A stretch of DNA of 64,000 nt. It comes from Methylobacterium tardum (GTDB lineage: Bacteria > Pseudomonadota > Alphaproteobacteria > Rhizobiales > Beijerinckiaceae). The notes beneath the pieces were generated by a model. That model was given only the letters and a program-made list of their open reading frames with translations, had not been told where the DNA came from and searched no databases. This document shows positions 8,730-17,430 of this stretch, piece by piece; the stretch's first letter is position 1, and each line of letters starts with the position of its first letter. The translations under genes were made by a program, and so were the position numbers. Where the stretch lies: contig NZ_CP097484.1 of assembly GCF_023546765.1 (NCBI RefSeq), positions 5,380,501-5,444,500 on the forward strand. The letters run 5' to 3'.

Positions 8730-11700
8730 TCAGAGCGTAGTCACGTTCTCCAAGAGGGTTAGGACAGCACGTCCGATACCGTCCGGCAAGAAAAATTTTG
8801 TTTGGAACAGTACTCGTCCGACGCGCTCGAAGGCTGAGGGTTCTCCGCCGTCCCGTACGACGTGCTCAAGCGGCATACCGTGCTCGTCGAACCATCGCTT
8901 CAGGGCCGGCTTACCCTTCGGCCCGTTCGGCAGGATGAGCGCTGCGCTGTCAGGGTAGCGCCCCCGACGCTTGTAAGTGACCCGGCTGACGGTGGCCCCT
9001 ACATCTATAGAGAGACTCCTTATAGATGTAAGGGCCACCGTCGGCTCGGTCTCCATTCCGCGCGCCGCCTTCCGCGATGGCGCATCCTCGGGAAACGCCG
9101 CTTCGATATCGCCGGCCCCGGTCAGAATCACGCCTTCTGACGCCATGATGCTCCAAGAGCCGGGGCGCGCGTCCTCCCACGTCTCGACGCCATCGACAGC
9201 GAAGGGCAGGGGCACATCGCACAGGATGTCCAGGAAGAACGGAGCGTCGGCGCCGCGCCGCAGCGGGCGCAGGCGTCCAACTGCCTGGATTACGTTAGCC
9301 TCGCATGTCTGCCAGCGCAGGGCCTCGGCGACGGGATCGGGGTGCTGATACCGCTCAACGGCTACGGCGCCGCCGTTCCGAAGCCGAATGCCGCCCTCCA
9401 CTCGGTCGAAGAACGCCTTGCGGCCATCCTCAGTCACGGTCGCCTGCGCCGGCTCGCCGATCAGCACTCCCGCATCGATCTCCATTGCCATCGGCGGAGG
9501 TAAAGTCCGGCCGATCACGATCAGACCGGCTGCTTCGCGCCAACGATCGAGACCGGCAAGCGCATTGAAGTGCCCCGTCTCCACGTTCTTTGGTAGTCCG
9601 GCGTGCTCAAGAAGCGTGATCGCATCCTCTTGAGCAATCACCGCTACAGTCCGCGGAAAGGCGAGCGCCGCACGCAGCACGACGAGCCGCCGAAGATCGC
9701 CGATCGCGCGCCGGTTGCCCTCCCGTTCTGTAAGGCCGAGCTTCGTTGACGAAACCGGGGCGCCGATGATCTGCCGCACCCGGCCGTACGGGCTCCACAC
9801 AGCTGAGATCGACGCCTTCAGGTCTACCGGCATCCCGAGCGCCCTGGCGAGCACGTCGGCTGGCGGCGCGGTTGCGTCCAGGATCAGGGTTGGCGCGTGC
9901 CATTTCTCATGAACCGGCTTCAGCGCCCGGTGCTCAATGCAGCGAGCCTTTGACGCGTCATCGCGCCTGAGCAACATGCGGCCGCTCGCCTCGGCTTCGC
10001 CGTCAAGGAAATCGGTTAATCCGCGCCACACAGACGTCAGCGCCGAGACCTCGCGGTTCACCGCTGCGGCTCGCTCAGCGCGCCGGGACCGTTCGGAGGC
10101 ATCGAGCCCCGGATGAAGCTCGGGATCGAGGCGGCGGCGCCATTCGAGACGGTGTGCCTCGCGCGCGTCGTTGGCAGTCAGCCCTGCGCCCGCCATGGCG
10201 GCGCGCGTTAACGGTCCGTCCGGCATCGTGCGGAGTACGCCAACGAGACACGCCCGGAGCCGATCGAGAGTGACGGCGTCCTCGCCACCGTCCGGTAGCG
10301 CGGCGGCCTCGATCGCATCTAGGGTGAGACGCGTCGGCTTGTTCGGTACAGCGCCGGAGGCGAAGCCCTCGTCGATCACGAGTGCATCGGGCGCAGGGAT
10401 GAGCGCGGGCCGATCACGGAAGAGCATGACGTGTGGGACGATCCACACCGCAGGCTCAGCCCGGCGCTGGCGCACGTAGCCACAGGCATCGAACATGGGG
10501 CAGCGTATCGCGGCGCTCGTTCCCTTAGGCTTGGTCTCGCAGGCCGCGGCGTAGACGCTCCATACCTTCGCGCGCTCGGCGTCCCGAACGGCAGGAAGGT
10601 TCCTGCACATCGCCTCGCCAGCCCCCTCGGGATCTTCGCGGTCGCGGCCCCGGTAGACTTGTGCGTCGATGCCACGAGCGGCGAAGCGGGAAGCGACCTC
10701 GTCGCCAAGTTTGACCGTCGGCACGGCGTACACGACTGCGAGACCGCGTCGGACAGACTTAGCCGCCGCCTCAATTGCGACCTCGGTCTTTCCAATGCCG
10801 GCCTCGATTCGCAATGCCGTCCCGCGCGGTTTCGGCGGTAGCCTGAGCGGGTTTCCCTCGTGCTCGATGAGGTAGGCCCCAAGTGCATTCTTGAAGCCCG
10901 GCGCCTCGTGGGTGAAGAAGTCCTCGATCAGCCGACGAACCTCGGCTTCAGCCTCGGCCAGCGGCCGTGCCTCGTCTGGATAGGTTGGATCGGTGGCGAC
11001 GATCTTCGGCCCGAGCGATACCTTGCGGCGTCGGATACGATCGAGCGTGCCCCGCGCCTTTGCCGCGGCATCTGCGCGGGCCCAGACCCGCCCGCCAACG
11101 TCGGGGCGTGCTGATGCGAGGAACCGCCCCCAGGCGAGGTCTGCTACCGCTTCCTCTGTCAGGGGCAGGCCGCCGTCGTGAAGCTCATTGGCCGCACGCC
11201 ACACGAGATTGGTGAGCCACGCTTCGCGACCGTCGATCACGAAGCCCTCGGCATCGCGGACGATCTCGGCGCTCTCACCACCGGGCCCGCGTGCCTGCCT
11301 TCCACCCGTCTTCGAGAGTGGCATGAGCGCGTGGACGCGATCGACGAAAGCCTTGATCTGCGCGGCCGTGACCTCGGGGGCCGCGTCGGGCCCGGCCGTC
11401 AACGGGCTCTCGGGGCCGATCCAACGGTAGGGTCGGCCGGTGCCGGGATGGATGCCGAAGCCGACGAACTGTGATCCGTCAGCCAAAATGTCTAAGCCAG
11501 CGCCAGAGCCGTCGTTCGCTTTGAACGCCCGCTTCGGGAACGCCTCAGCCGCGCGGTAGACGAGCAGCAGCTTCGGTGCCTTGCCCTGCCGGCTGAACGG
11601 GGTGTCGCCGAGGCACGCGCGCGCGACCGCCTCGATCTCCGCAGCGAGAATGGGATCGGTCACGTCGACGTCGATACCAACGACGGTGCCGCAGGGAATG

Positions 11701-12014
11701 CCAGTGCCGGGCGCGCGCGAGAACTGGCGGTCCCAAGAGGCAACCGCACTCTGAGCGGGACGAGCCGCCTCGAAGCCCGCAAAATCCGCCCAGGCTTTCA
11801 GGGCCGGCCGCTTGCCGGCCGCCTTGCCGGGCGCATCGTGAGCGAGGATCGGCAGAGCCCCCCAGCCGTTCGCCAGAACCCTACTCCGCAACTGATGAGG
11901 GGTCAGGCTCTCGACACCGGACGGCCAGCGGGTCGCCCACTCGCCCGGCGAGATCGCTGCCGATGAGGCTAGGATGCCGGACACGCGCCGACTCTCAGCC
12001 GTCCAAAATCGCAC
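8730..12014 (-). CDS. Primase-polymerase / helicase fusion replication protein
   Basis: The 1094-residue product starts with a bifunctional primase-polymerase domain at about residues 40-235: the catalytic acidic strand GIDVDV at 113-118, a basic strand KAPKLLLVYR at 145-154, and LDILADGSQFVGFG at 174-187. A P-loop ATPase domain follows at about 398-700, with EAGIGKTEVA at 404-413, a Walker B-like VIDEG at 546-550, and four cysteines at 470, 492, 505 and 511 that could bind metal. The start is GTG at 12014; GTG at 11984 is possible. Such fusions start replication in phages and satellites. The gene also contains the large hairpin at 8988-9042. Confidence 0.82.
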   Translation of the reverse strand: MRFWTAESRRVSGILASSAAISPGEWATRWPSGVESLTPHQLRSRVLANGWGALPILAHDAPGKAAGKRPALKAWADFAGFEAARPAQSAVASWDRQFSRAPGTGIPCGTVVGIDVDVTDPILAAEIEAVARACLGDTPFSRQGKAPKLLLVYRAAEAFPKRAFKANDGSGAGLDILADGSQFVGFGIHPGTGRPYRWIGPESPLTAGPDAAPEVTAAQIKAFVDRVHALMPLSKTGGRQARGPGGESAEIVRDAEGFVIDGREAWLTNLVWRAANELHDGGLPLTEEAVADLAWGRFLASARPDVGGRVWARADAAAKARGTLDRIRRRKVSLGPKIVATDPTYPDEARPLAEAEAEVRRLIEDFFTHEAPGFKNALGAYLIEHEGNPLRLPPKPRGTALRIEAGIGKTEVAIEAAAKSVRRGLAVVYAVPTVKLGDEVASRFAARGIDAQVYRGRDREDPEGAGEAMCRNLPAVRDAERAKVWSVYAAACETKPKGTSAAIRCPMFDACGYVRQRRAEPAVWIVPHVMLFRDRPALIPAPDALVIDEGFASGAVPNKPTRLTLDAIEAAALPDGGEDAVTLDRLRACLVGVLRTMPDGPLTRAAMAGAGLTANDAREAHRLEWRRRLDPELHPGLDASERSRRAERAAAVNREVSALTSVWRGLTDFLDGEAEASGRMLLRRDDASKARCIEHRALKPVHEKWHAPTLILDATAPPADVLARALGMPVDLKASISAVWSPYGRVRQIIGAPVSSTKLGLTEREGNRRAIGDLRRLVVLRAALAFPRTVAVIAQEDAITLLEHAGLPKNVETGHFNALAGLDRWREAAGLIVIGRTLPPPMAMEIDAGVLIGEPAQATVTEDGRKAFFDRVEGGIRLRNGGAVAVERYQHPDPVAEALRWQTCEANVIQAVGRLRPLRRGADAPFFLDILCDVPLPFAVDGVETWEDARPGSWSIMASEGVILTGAGDIEAAFPEDAPSRKAARGMETEPTVALTSIRSLSIDVGATVSRVTYKRRGRYPDSAALILPNGPKGKPALKRWFDEHGMPLEHVVRDGGEPSAFERVGRVLFQTKFFLPDGIGRAVLTLLENVTTL
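8988..9042. repeat. Long inverted repeat inside the primase gene
   Basis: A 22-base left arm (8988-9009) and right arm (9021-9042) are complementary with one mismatch and enclose an 11-base loop. The arms include ACATCTATA/TATAGATGT, AT-rich against the GC-rich gene. It lies in frame near the 3' end of the coding sequence and would form a very stable hairpin in DNA or mRNA. Confidence 0.9.
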
Positions 12015-12159
12015 AAGTCCAGCAGAAATCCGTCACGGAGTGTGCGGACCAATACTCTGCCAGATGGGCTATAGAAACGACCCTACAAGCGTGCGTATTC
12101 GCTTGCGGACCATTCGCGGCTCCGCCATACATTGGAAGTTACCTGATTGATGCACGACA

Positions 12160-12199
12160 GAAGCGCCCGGCGGCTCCAACACCGGGTGCTTCGCTTTTT
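12160..12199 (+). terminator. Plus-strand terminator between minus-strand phage genes
   Basis: GAAGCGCCCGG at 12160-12170 pairs with CCGGGTGCTTC at 12182-12192 (11 bp with one G-U pair, 11-base loop), followed by five T residues at 12195-12199. It would end plus-strand transcription, yet no plus-strand gene is visible just upstream. The stem may also act on the minus strand after the stop codon at 12198, but lacks a T-run there. Confidence 0.7.
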
Positions 12200-12392
12200 A
12201 CGCAGGCTGCGATGGGGTCTTCAGCCGCGGCGTCGCTTTGAGGAAGTTGGCGTAGTCCTCGTGCAGCAAGATCGTCGCTCGGCCGAGCTTCCGTGCCGGC
12301 AGGCGGCCGGCCGCTATCTCCCGGTAAAGGGTGGCGCGGCTGATCGGCCCGTTCGGGCGGGCAATCTCAGCAATGCGGTAGGCATCACGCAC
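12198..12392 (-). CDS. AlpA/MerR-type helix-turn-helix protein (excisionase or regulator)
   Basis: The 64-residue product is almost entirely one winged-helix domain: GPISRATLYREIAAGRLPA (recognition helix region) and KLGRATILLHEDY (wing). This is the AlpA-like layout of phage regulators and excisionases that bind next to the primase or att region. The start is GTG at 12392. It lies just upstream of the primase gene in transcription order, as in many satellites, where AlpA activates the replication operon. The target here is not known. Confidence 0.75.
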   Translation of the reverse strand: MRDAYRIAEIARPNGPISRATLYREIAAGRLPARKLGRATILLHEDYANFLKATPRLKTPSQPA

Positions 12393-12492
12393 GGCGACCT
12401 CGTTGCTCGGCGTCTCAGATTGTCTCAGGCTATCCGTGCGAGGGCCCCGGCGAGAGGCGTGTCGAATCTCCCCTCGATCCGCCTGCGGAAGA

Positions 12493-12747
12493 TCAATCGT
12501 CGGGATCGAACTCGATGCCGAGTGTGCTGATCTCGCGTTCGACTCTTTGAAGCTCGCCGCGAAGATGTGCGAGGACTGGAGGCCAGGCCACTCTGTCTAA
12601 CGCACCTAGCAGATTTGTATTGCATACCCCGCCAAATGAAACGCGGAACCGAAGATTTCTGCTAATCATCGCCTTCAATGTGCGCCGTTCCTCCATCAAG
12701 TGAGGGACTTTTTGTAGATCTGCGTACTTCATCGGTGTCCCTTTCAT
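12493..12747 (-). CDS. Small hypothetical phage protein
   Basis: The 84-residue product has a helical N-terminus, a middle segment FRVSFGGVCNT, and a charged helical C-terminus with QRVEREISTLG. I recognise no family. The ATG at 12747 overlaps the TAA of the next upstream gene, so the two are probably translated together as a small early operon. A start at 12732 (MKYADLQ) is also possible. Confidence 0.55.
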   Translation of the reverse strand: MKGTPMKYADLQKVPHLMEERRTLKAMISRNLRFRVSFGGVCNTNLLGALDRVAWPPVLAHLRGELQRVEREISTLGIEFDPDD

Positions 12748-13046
12748 TAAACAGTCGGCGAACCCATCTGTGAAGCCGCGGCGAGCGATGCGGCGATCCG
12801 CGCCACGAGCGGCCCGTCGAAGCCTTCGAGGTCAACGGCGTGCCGTAAGAGCGCCATGCGCTCGAAGGCATCGCCCGGTGCTGCAACGGCCGCCTCGATC
12901 GCCTCCCGCGTTGCGTTGCGTATGGCCTCAATGGTGGCACGGAGGCCCTGGGCAGCTTCCGGCATGGCCACGGCGAGAACGGCTTCCTCCGCAGTAAGCG
13001 TCGCCGCAAACGCCCCGAGCAGAGCGGCGATGGTCGAAACGGTCAT
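12747..13046 (-). CDS. Small Ala-rich hypothetical phage protein
   Basis: The 99-residue product is helical and Ala-rich with few charged clusters and no recognisable motif. The ATG at 13046 was preferred to TTG at 13058. The stop codon overlaps the start of the following gene by one base. Genes like this one, between the excisionase-type proteins and the replication gene, are usually small early phage genes. No function can be assigned. Confidence 0.5.
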   Translation of the reverse strand: MTVSTIAALLGAFAATLTAEEAVLAVAMPEAAQGLRATIEAIRNATREAIEAAVAAPGDAFERMALLRHAVDLEGFDGPLVARIAASLAAASQMGSPTV

Positions 13047-13206
13047 GTTCAGCCCCAATTGCTTTAGACATGAGACCGCATTCGCCGGCTTTATGCCGGT
13101 CGGCGGTCCGTTCGGATTGTCGAGATTGGGCCGGCTATCGGACCGGCGACCGGGCGGCAGTGCCGCCTACATCTGCCGAGCGGTGAGCCCGGCCAGAGAT
13201 GTCGAC

Positions 13207-13416
13207 TTACTGCGCCGGGCGACGGCCTTCGCGCTCTTCGATCCACGCGAGGATCGTCGACTTGCGAGCGCAGATTGTAGAACCCATGCGGAAAGTCGGT
13301 ATCTGCCCCTTCTCTTCGAGGTAGTAGATCTTTCTAGCTTGCTTTTCGCTTCCGAACAGGAACTGAGCGATTTTCCCCGCGCCCTGCATTAGATCATCGG
13401 AGACTTGGGTTTGCAT
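13207..13416 (-). CDS. Small DNA-binding protein, excisionase-like
   Basis: The 69-residue product contains KQARKIYYLEEKGQIPTFRM and STILAWIEERE, the pattern of the small HTH proteins used as phage excisionases or repressor partners: a recognition helix, a short wing and a final helix. Its start overlaps the 3' end of the upstream gene by 23 bases. It lies about 0.8 kb from the integrase, which is a common place for an excision factor. The alternative is a transcriptional regulator. Confidence 0.65.
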   Translation of the reverse strand: MQTQVSDDLMQGAGKIAQFLFGSEKQARKIYYLEEKGQIPTFRMGSTICARKSTILAWIEEREGRRPAQ

Positions 13417-13996
13417 CTGACCTTGCCTCGCTTTTCAAGAGTTCTGCGATCGTGAAAATCGTCAATTGCGTGACTCTTTTCGTGATATATAGATCGCCAG
13501 CTGACCTAAGATCTTTGACGGGAGTCATTGGGGCATAAGAGAGGATGGGCTCCCCAAGGTCGTTCGACATGACGATGCTTGATGCCGGGTCGCGCACTTC
13601 AATCTTTACATCAACTGATAGATTGCCCCCGTGCTTCAGACCGTCGCTGGCGAGAAGAGAGATGACTCCAGACAAACCTTCTCTGAAAGTGTGCCGACGC
13701 GCGAGTTTGCTCGAAACATCAGTTAAGAGCTTGTCGCCCCGAGTGATAAGTGACCCGAATTCATGAACAGTTTTGGCGCTGTCCCGCACCTGCTCGCTTG
13801 CCATGACCGCGATGAGAAGATTTGCGGCATCGTCGGCTGTCACAGCTGCGACAGCTCGGCCCCGGCCATTGACGGTCCGCAAGCCAGCTACAGCCAAGTT
13901 CCGATCATGGACTGTCACCGTTGCGAGAGGAGTTCTCAACACGTCCGATACACATTCGACCAATTCCTTCGGACTCGCCACGACCCGCCCCAGCAC
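13394..13996 (-). CDS. Hypothetical phage protein near the integrase
   Basis: The 200-residue product begins with GTG at 13996 and is divergent from the integrase. It has mixed alpha/beta composition with no catalytic motif I can name. The N-terminus contains a helical segment on DVLRTPLATVTVHDR and the middle a segment ADDAANLLIAVMAS. I do not recognise the family. Divergent placement beside the integrase is common for phage regulators or immunity genes, but nothing in the sequence proves that. Confidence 0.55.
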   Translation of the reverse strand: MLGRVVASPKELVECVSDVLRTPLATVTVHDRNLAVAGLRTVNGRGRAVAAVTADDAANLLIAVMASEQVRDSAKTVHEFGSLITRGDKLLTDVSSKLARRHTFREGLSGVISLLASDGLKHGGNLSVDVKIEVRDPASSIVMSNDLGEPILSYAPMTPVKDLRSAGDLYITKRVTQLTIFTIAELLKSEARSDANPSLR

Positions 13997-14083
13997 TCGC
14001 CAGCTCTCTGCTGCCGGGCACCCTGCGGCCGATCTCTATCGCATTCAACACGAAGCTCGGGGGCCAGTCAACGCTCTTTCGCA

Positions 14084-14191
14084 TTCCATACGAAAGGATT
14101 CGACGCAGGGCTGCGCATGCGCTAATTTTCAGGAGCGCTCTAGTTCTGTGCGCGCTCGCCCCATGCCCCACAAATGTCTTCCATACGAAAG
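14084..14191. repeat. 13-bp direct repeats flanking the integrase start
   Basis: TTCCATACGAAAG occurs at 14084-14096 and 14179-14191, the second copy covering the first codons of the integrase gene. A weaker relative is near 14044 (ATTCAACACGAAG). They could be arm-type sites bound by the integrase or an excisionase, or chance. Confidence 0.35.
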
Positions 14192-15493
14192 AGAATTTTG
14201 CCGAGCGGCAAGGCCGTGTGGCTGGCCGCCTATGCTGATGGCGGTGGGAAACGGCGGTTCAAGCAGTTCGAACGGAAGAGCGACGCCGATGCCTTCCTCA
14301 CGATTGCAAGGGCTGAGGTTGCCGCCGGTACCCACGTGCCGGATCGATTGGCCAGCACGGTAGATGACGCATACAAGCTGCTGATCTTGGCCCTTGAGGC
14401 CGACCGGGCGGCAGGGGCGACCCTGCACAACTATCGCGTCTACTACGGCGGCCACGTGAAGCCGTTCCTCGGCTCGCGGCTGCTGCCGAAGCTGCATCCG
14501 GCCGACGTTGGCGACTGGCTCGATCGCTTGAGGGCTGAGGGACGCACCGATGACACGCGCCGCCGCGCCAGGATCGTGCTCGGCGCCATTTTCGACGAGG
14601 CCATTCGGCGCCGGCTTGCCTACGCCAACCCTGTTCGCTCGCTCCGCAGTCGCCGGAACACCCGCCGGGCGGAGATCCGCGAGGCCGAGGAAACCGTACG
14701 CATCCCAGAGCGTGATGTGGTTCGAGCGATGCTCGCCGCCGCGGCGGACACGGATGCGCTGTTCCTGATCGCCCGTGAAAGGGCGGACGGGAAGTCTCGC
14801 ACCGTCGCCGTGGAGCGTGTCTCGGCCGAGCATCCAATCAAGGCCGCCCGCGCTTTTCGCGCGCGGCATCCCGGCCTCCACGTCGAGACATTCCGGCCAA
14901 CATCCTGGCTCAGGCCGTTCCTCGCTACGATGGCCTTCGCCGGCCTGCGCATCGGCGAGGTCCGTGGGCTTGCTTGGGCCCACGTCGAGCCAACGCACTT
15001 ATGGGTGCGCGAAGGCGTCGACCGCTACAACGTGCGTGATACGGTGAAAACCAAGGCGGCTCTGCGCGAGGCACCCGTCGGCGCGCAGCTAGCGACGATC
15101 CTGGCTAACTGGCGCGCTAGGAATGGGGCAGCGGAGGGCCTCGTGTTCCCATCAGAGACCGGGACGCCACTTGGCTATCCGAACATCGTCAACCGCCAGA
15201 TCGCGCCATTGCAGGTAGCCCTTGGCATCGTGGCGGCGGACGGTTCGCCCCGCTGGACGGCACACAGCTTCCGGCACTTCGCCGTGTCGCTTTGGATCGG
15301 CGCGGGGTCGAAGATCGGTCAGGTCTCAGAATGGGCCGGACACGAGTCGCCCGAGTTCACGCAAAGGGTCTACGGGCACCTGTTCAAGGCGGACCGCGCG
15401 GATCGCCGAGCCGTCACCGCAGGCGAGCTTTCCGTGCTCGGCGCGATCGAACCTGCAACACCACTGCAACACGAGGGAGACACCGCCCCGTAA
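14174..15493 (+). CDS. int: Tyrosine recombinase/integrase
   Basis: The 439-residue product has an N-terminal arm-binding region, a SAM-like core-binding domain at about 60-155, and a catalytic domain after 175. The catalytic residues are Arg259 (AGLRIGE), a lysine at 292-294 (VKTK), His364 and Arg367 (HSFRH), His390 (AGH) and the nucleophile Tyr400 (RVYGH). Between about 190 and 245 the chain carries an extra charged segment. By family knowledge the enzyme inserts and excises the element at a tRNA site. The stop lies 36 bases before the tRNA-Arg 3' half, the classic int-att arrangement. Confidence 0.96.
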   Translation: MSSIRKRILPSGKAVWLAAYADGGGKRRFKQFERKSDADAFLTIARAEVAAGTHVPDRLASTVDDAYKLLILALEADRAAGATLHNYRVYYGGHVKPFLGSRLLPKLHPADVGDWLDRLRAEGRTDDTRRRARIVLGAIFDEAIRRRLAYANPVRSLRSRRNTRRAEIREAEETVRIPERDVVRAMLAAAADTDALFLIARERADGKSRTVAVERVSAEHPIKAARAFRARHPGLHVETFRPTSWLRPFLATMAFAGLRIGEVRGLAWAHVEPTHLWVREGVDRYNVRDTVKTKAALREAPVGAQLATILANWRARNGAAEGLVFPSETGTPLGYPNIVNRQIAPLQVALGIVAADGSPRWTAHSFRHFAVSLWIGAGSKIGQVSEWAGHESPEFTQRVYGHLFKADRADRRAVTAGELSVLGAIEPATPLQHEGDTAP

Positions 15494-15529
15494 AAACACG
15501 CCGGAGCAACGGCTTGGGCGGCAGCAGCA

Positions 15530-15579
15530 GCCGCCTTCTAAGCGGCAGGTCGTAGGTTCGAGCCCTACCGGGGTCGCCA
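15530..15579 (+). other. Attachment site: 3' half of a tRNA-Arg(UCU) gene
   Basis: The fragment contains a perfect 5-bp anticodon stem (15530-15534/15542-15546) with loop CTTCTAA giving anticodon UCU, a variable loop, a perfect T-stem with TTCGAGC loop, the 3' acceptor strand CGGGGTC, discriminator G and encoded CCA at 15577-15579. No D-arm or matching 5' acceptor strand lies upstream. It is therefore only the 3' half, as left by integration into the 3' end of a tRNA gene. Confidence 0.85.
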
Positions 15580-15812
15580 GCCCTTGTTCCTGGACGCCGC
15601 GGAGGCCGGCCGCCGCCTTGAGGATCTGGCAGGGGCCAGAGACATGGCCGGTCGATTCGGACTGCGGCCGTCTTCCGCCGTCCCGTTCCCTGGCCGTTCG
15701 CCGCGGTGAAACAGAGGCCGGCAGCCCCCGGTCTGTCGGATCCCGGCGTCGGACACGCAAAACGTGAGCGGCTTGCGGCGTTCGGACCGATCCTTGCCGG
15801 CCCTCTCGGCGC

Positions 15813-16799
15813 TCACGGATGCGACGGGGTGCCGGCTTCCTTCAGAGCGGAGGCATCCCTGTATTCCCGCGGGGTCAGGCCGTGGCGATTCCTGAAGCGG
15901 CGCGCGAAGTGAGCCTAGCTGGTGAAGCCGCAGCCATACGCGAGCGTGCCGATCGGCAGGTGAAGACAGGCCGGATCGGCCAGGCGCTTGGCCGCCATCG
16001 CCAGCCGGCGTTCCCAGATCCAGTCGGAGATGTGCTGTCCGCGCTCGTGGAACAGCTCCTGCAACCGGCGCAGCGACACGCCCGTCGCGACCGCGAGCTG
16101 TGGCGGGTCGAGGGTGGGGTCCTGCAGGTTGGCCTCGACATAGGCCTTGGCGCGCTGGACCACGACGCTGCCGTGGAGCGGCCGGGGCGCCTCCCGCGCC
16201 AGCCGCTCGGCCAGACTGGCCAGGATCAGATCGACGCCGACCGCCGCCATGCGCTCCGCGGCATCGGGTGTAAGCTGGTGGCGCACCCGGATCAGCTCAT
16301 GCAGGAAGGTCGTCGTCAGCTTGGTGGACGCGAGATCCGCCCCCACGGACAGCCCCGTGTAGAGGCGCGTCGAGCCGAGCACGCGCTCCAGGCGCTCGCG
16401 CGGCAGCTCCAGAAACAGGGCCTGGCTGTTCACGTGGGCCGTCACCACGGAGGGCCGATGGTCGAGCACGACCATATCGCCGGGTCGCTGCACCGCCTCC
16501 CGCCCGTCCTGGAGACTCGCCGACAGGCCCGCGAGCTTGAACAGCACCACGACCATCCCGGACCGGTCGTGGCGCCGCGCCGCGCTGGGCGTGGTCTCGC
16601 ATCGCAGGGCGCTCTGCGTCAGACGCGAGATGTGGAGGGGGCCGATCTCGGCGACGTCGAGCCTGCCCTGGAACGGGCCATCGTCGTCGAGGCGTTCAAC
16701 CTCGATCGGCACGAGCCGCTCGCCCAGGAGCTCGCGCCACAGCTTGAAGCCGTTCCTCGGGGGGAGGCCCTCGGTCGAGAACAGTGTCTGCATCGGCAA
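15813..16799 (-). pseudogene. AraC family regulator interrupted by an amber codon
   Basis: The frame starts at 16799 and encodes an N-terminal AraC-binding-like domain, then the HTH domain, but stops with TAG at 15915-15917 after GCGFTS. Translation continued past that codon gives AHFARRFRNRHGLTPREY and a normal end at TGA 15813-15815, the exact continuation expected for the second HTH. In relatives this position is usually Gln, so CAG to TAG would explain it. Without readthrough the second helix-turn-helix is lost. It lies 230 bases from the element's attachment site. A sequencing error is possible. Confidence 0.85.
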
Positions 16800-17430
16800 T
16801 TTCCGCGGCCTCTGCCGCCGCGAATGTTCAAGTCAGGAACGTCGTCGAGGCTTGCGTATCACTGTGCACAAAAGACTTGATCGATCATAAGCCGAAATCA
16901 TCAAGTTCGATGCGATGCGAATCCTCAACGGACCGGCCTGTAACACAGGGGCGCGGATTCGCGACAGAGATGCGAAGGACTGCCCCTGCTCGGGTCAATA
17001 CTCATTGCACGATCGCCTTCATCGGCGGCAATCGAAGACCATAGGACCAGGATGTGACGCGGTGCCGGCGGGACCGGCAGGAGTGATCGGAAGCAGCGCC
17101 GGACGCCCGGGTACCGACGGCCAGACGACAGCGGCATCGCCTGGAAGCGCGATCGGTCGGGGCGCGCGGGTGGAGAGGATGCCCCTCATCACCGAAACAC
17201 CGACCTCCGCCGTCCTGCCCGGTCTGCCGGTCCGACGGATCCGGGCGCGGAATGGCCGCCGACGCGACCACTCCGACAGCCCGGGCTCGCGGTGGCGCGT
17301 GTTGCCGCCTGCGCGGCCGCTCACCGCCACCGCATGCCACGTCTCACCCGCCCCGCCGGCTTGGCCGCTGGTGGCGGCGCACGGCTCGCGATCGGACCGC
17401 GTCCCGCTCGGGCGCCGTCGGGGCTGGCGC
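16800..17430. other. Region without a recognisable gene
   Basis: About 630 bases hold only short overlapping open frames with arginine/proline-rich products of no domain character. The AT-rich stretch near 16850-16900 may contain the promoter of the regulator at 16799. I see no RNA gene here. Confidence 0.5.

Larger units (their letters stand above)
1..15579. mobile_element. Right end of an integrated prophage or phage-like element
   Basis: The block runs from the left edge of the window to a partial tRNA-Arg gene at 15530-15579. It contains a tyrosine integrase next to that tRNA fragment, AlpA-type DNA-binding proteins, a primase-polymerase/helicase, an S49 capsid-type protease, a tail assembly protein and the N-terminus of a tape-measure protein. 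Phage genes are nearly all on the minus strand, with the integrase on the plus strand. Four lower-GC genes of unknown function interrupt the phage order. No portal, terminase or major capsid gene is seen in this part, and the left boundary lies outside the window, so it may be a complete prophage, a decayed one or a satellite. Confidence 0.88.

Noticed and set aside
15481..15579. A complete tRNA gene at the integrase end
   Set aside because: The 5' acceptor strand and D-arm are missing; only the 3' half is present.
17002..17340. Short frames between the AraC gene and the aldo/keto reductase
   Set aside because: No domain character, overlapping frames of equal quality and no start signals.
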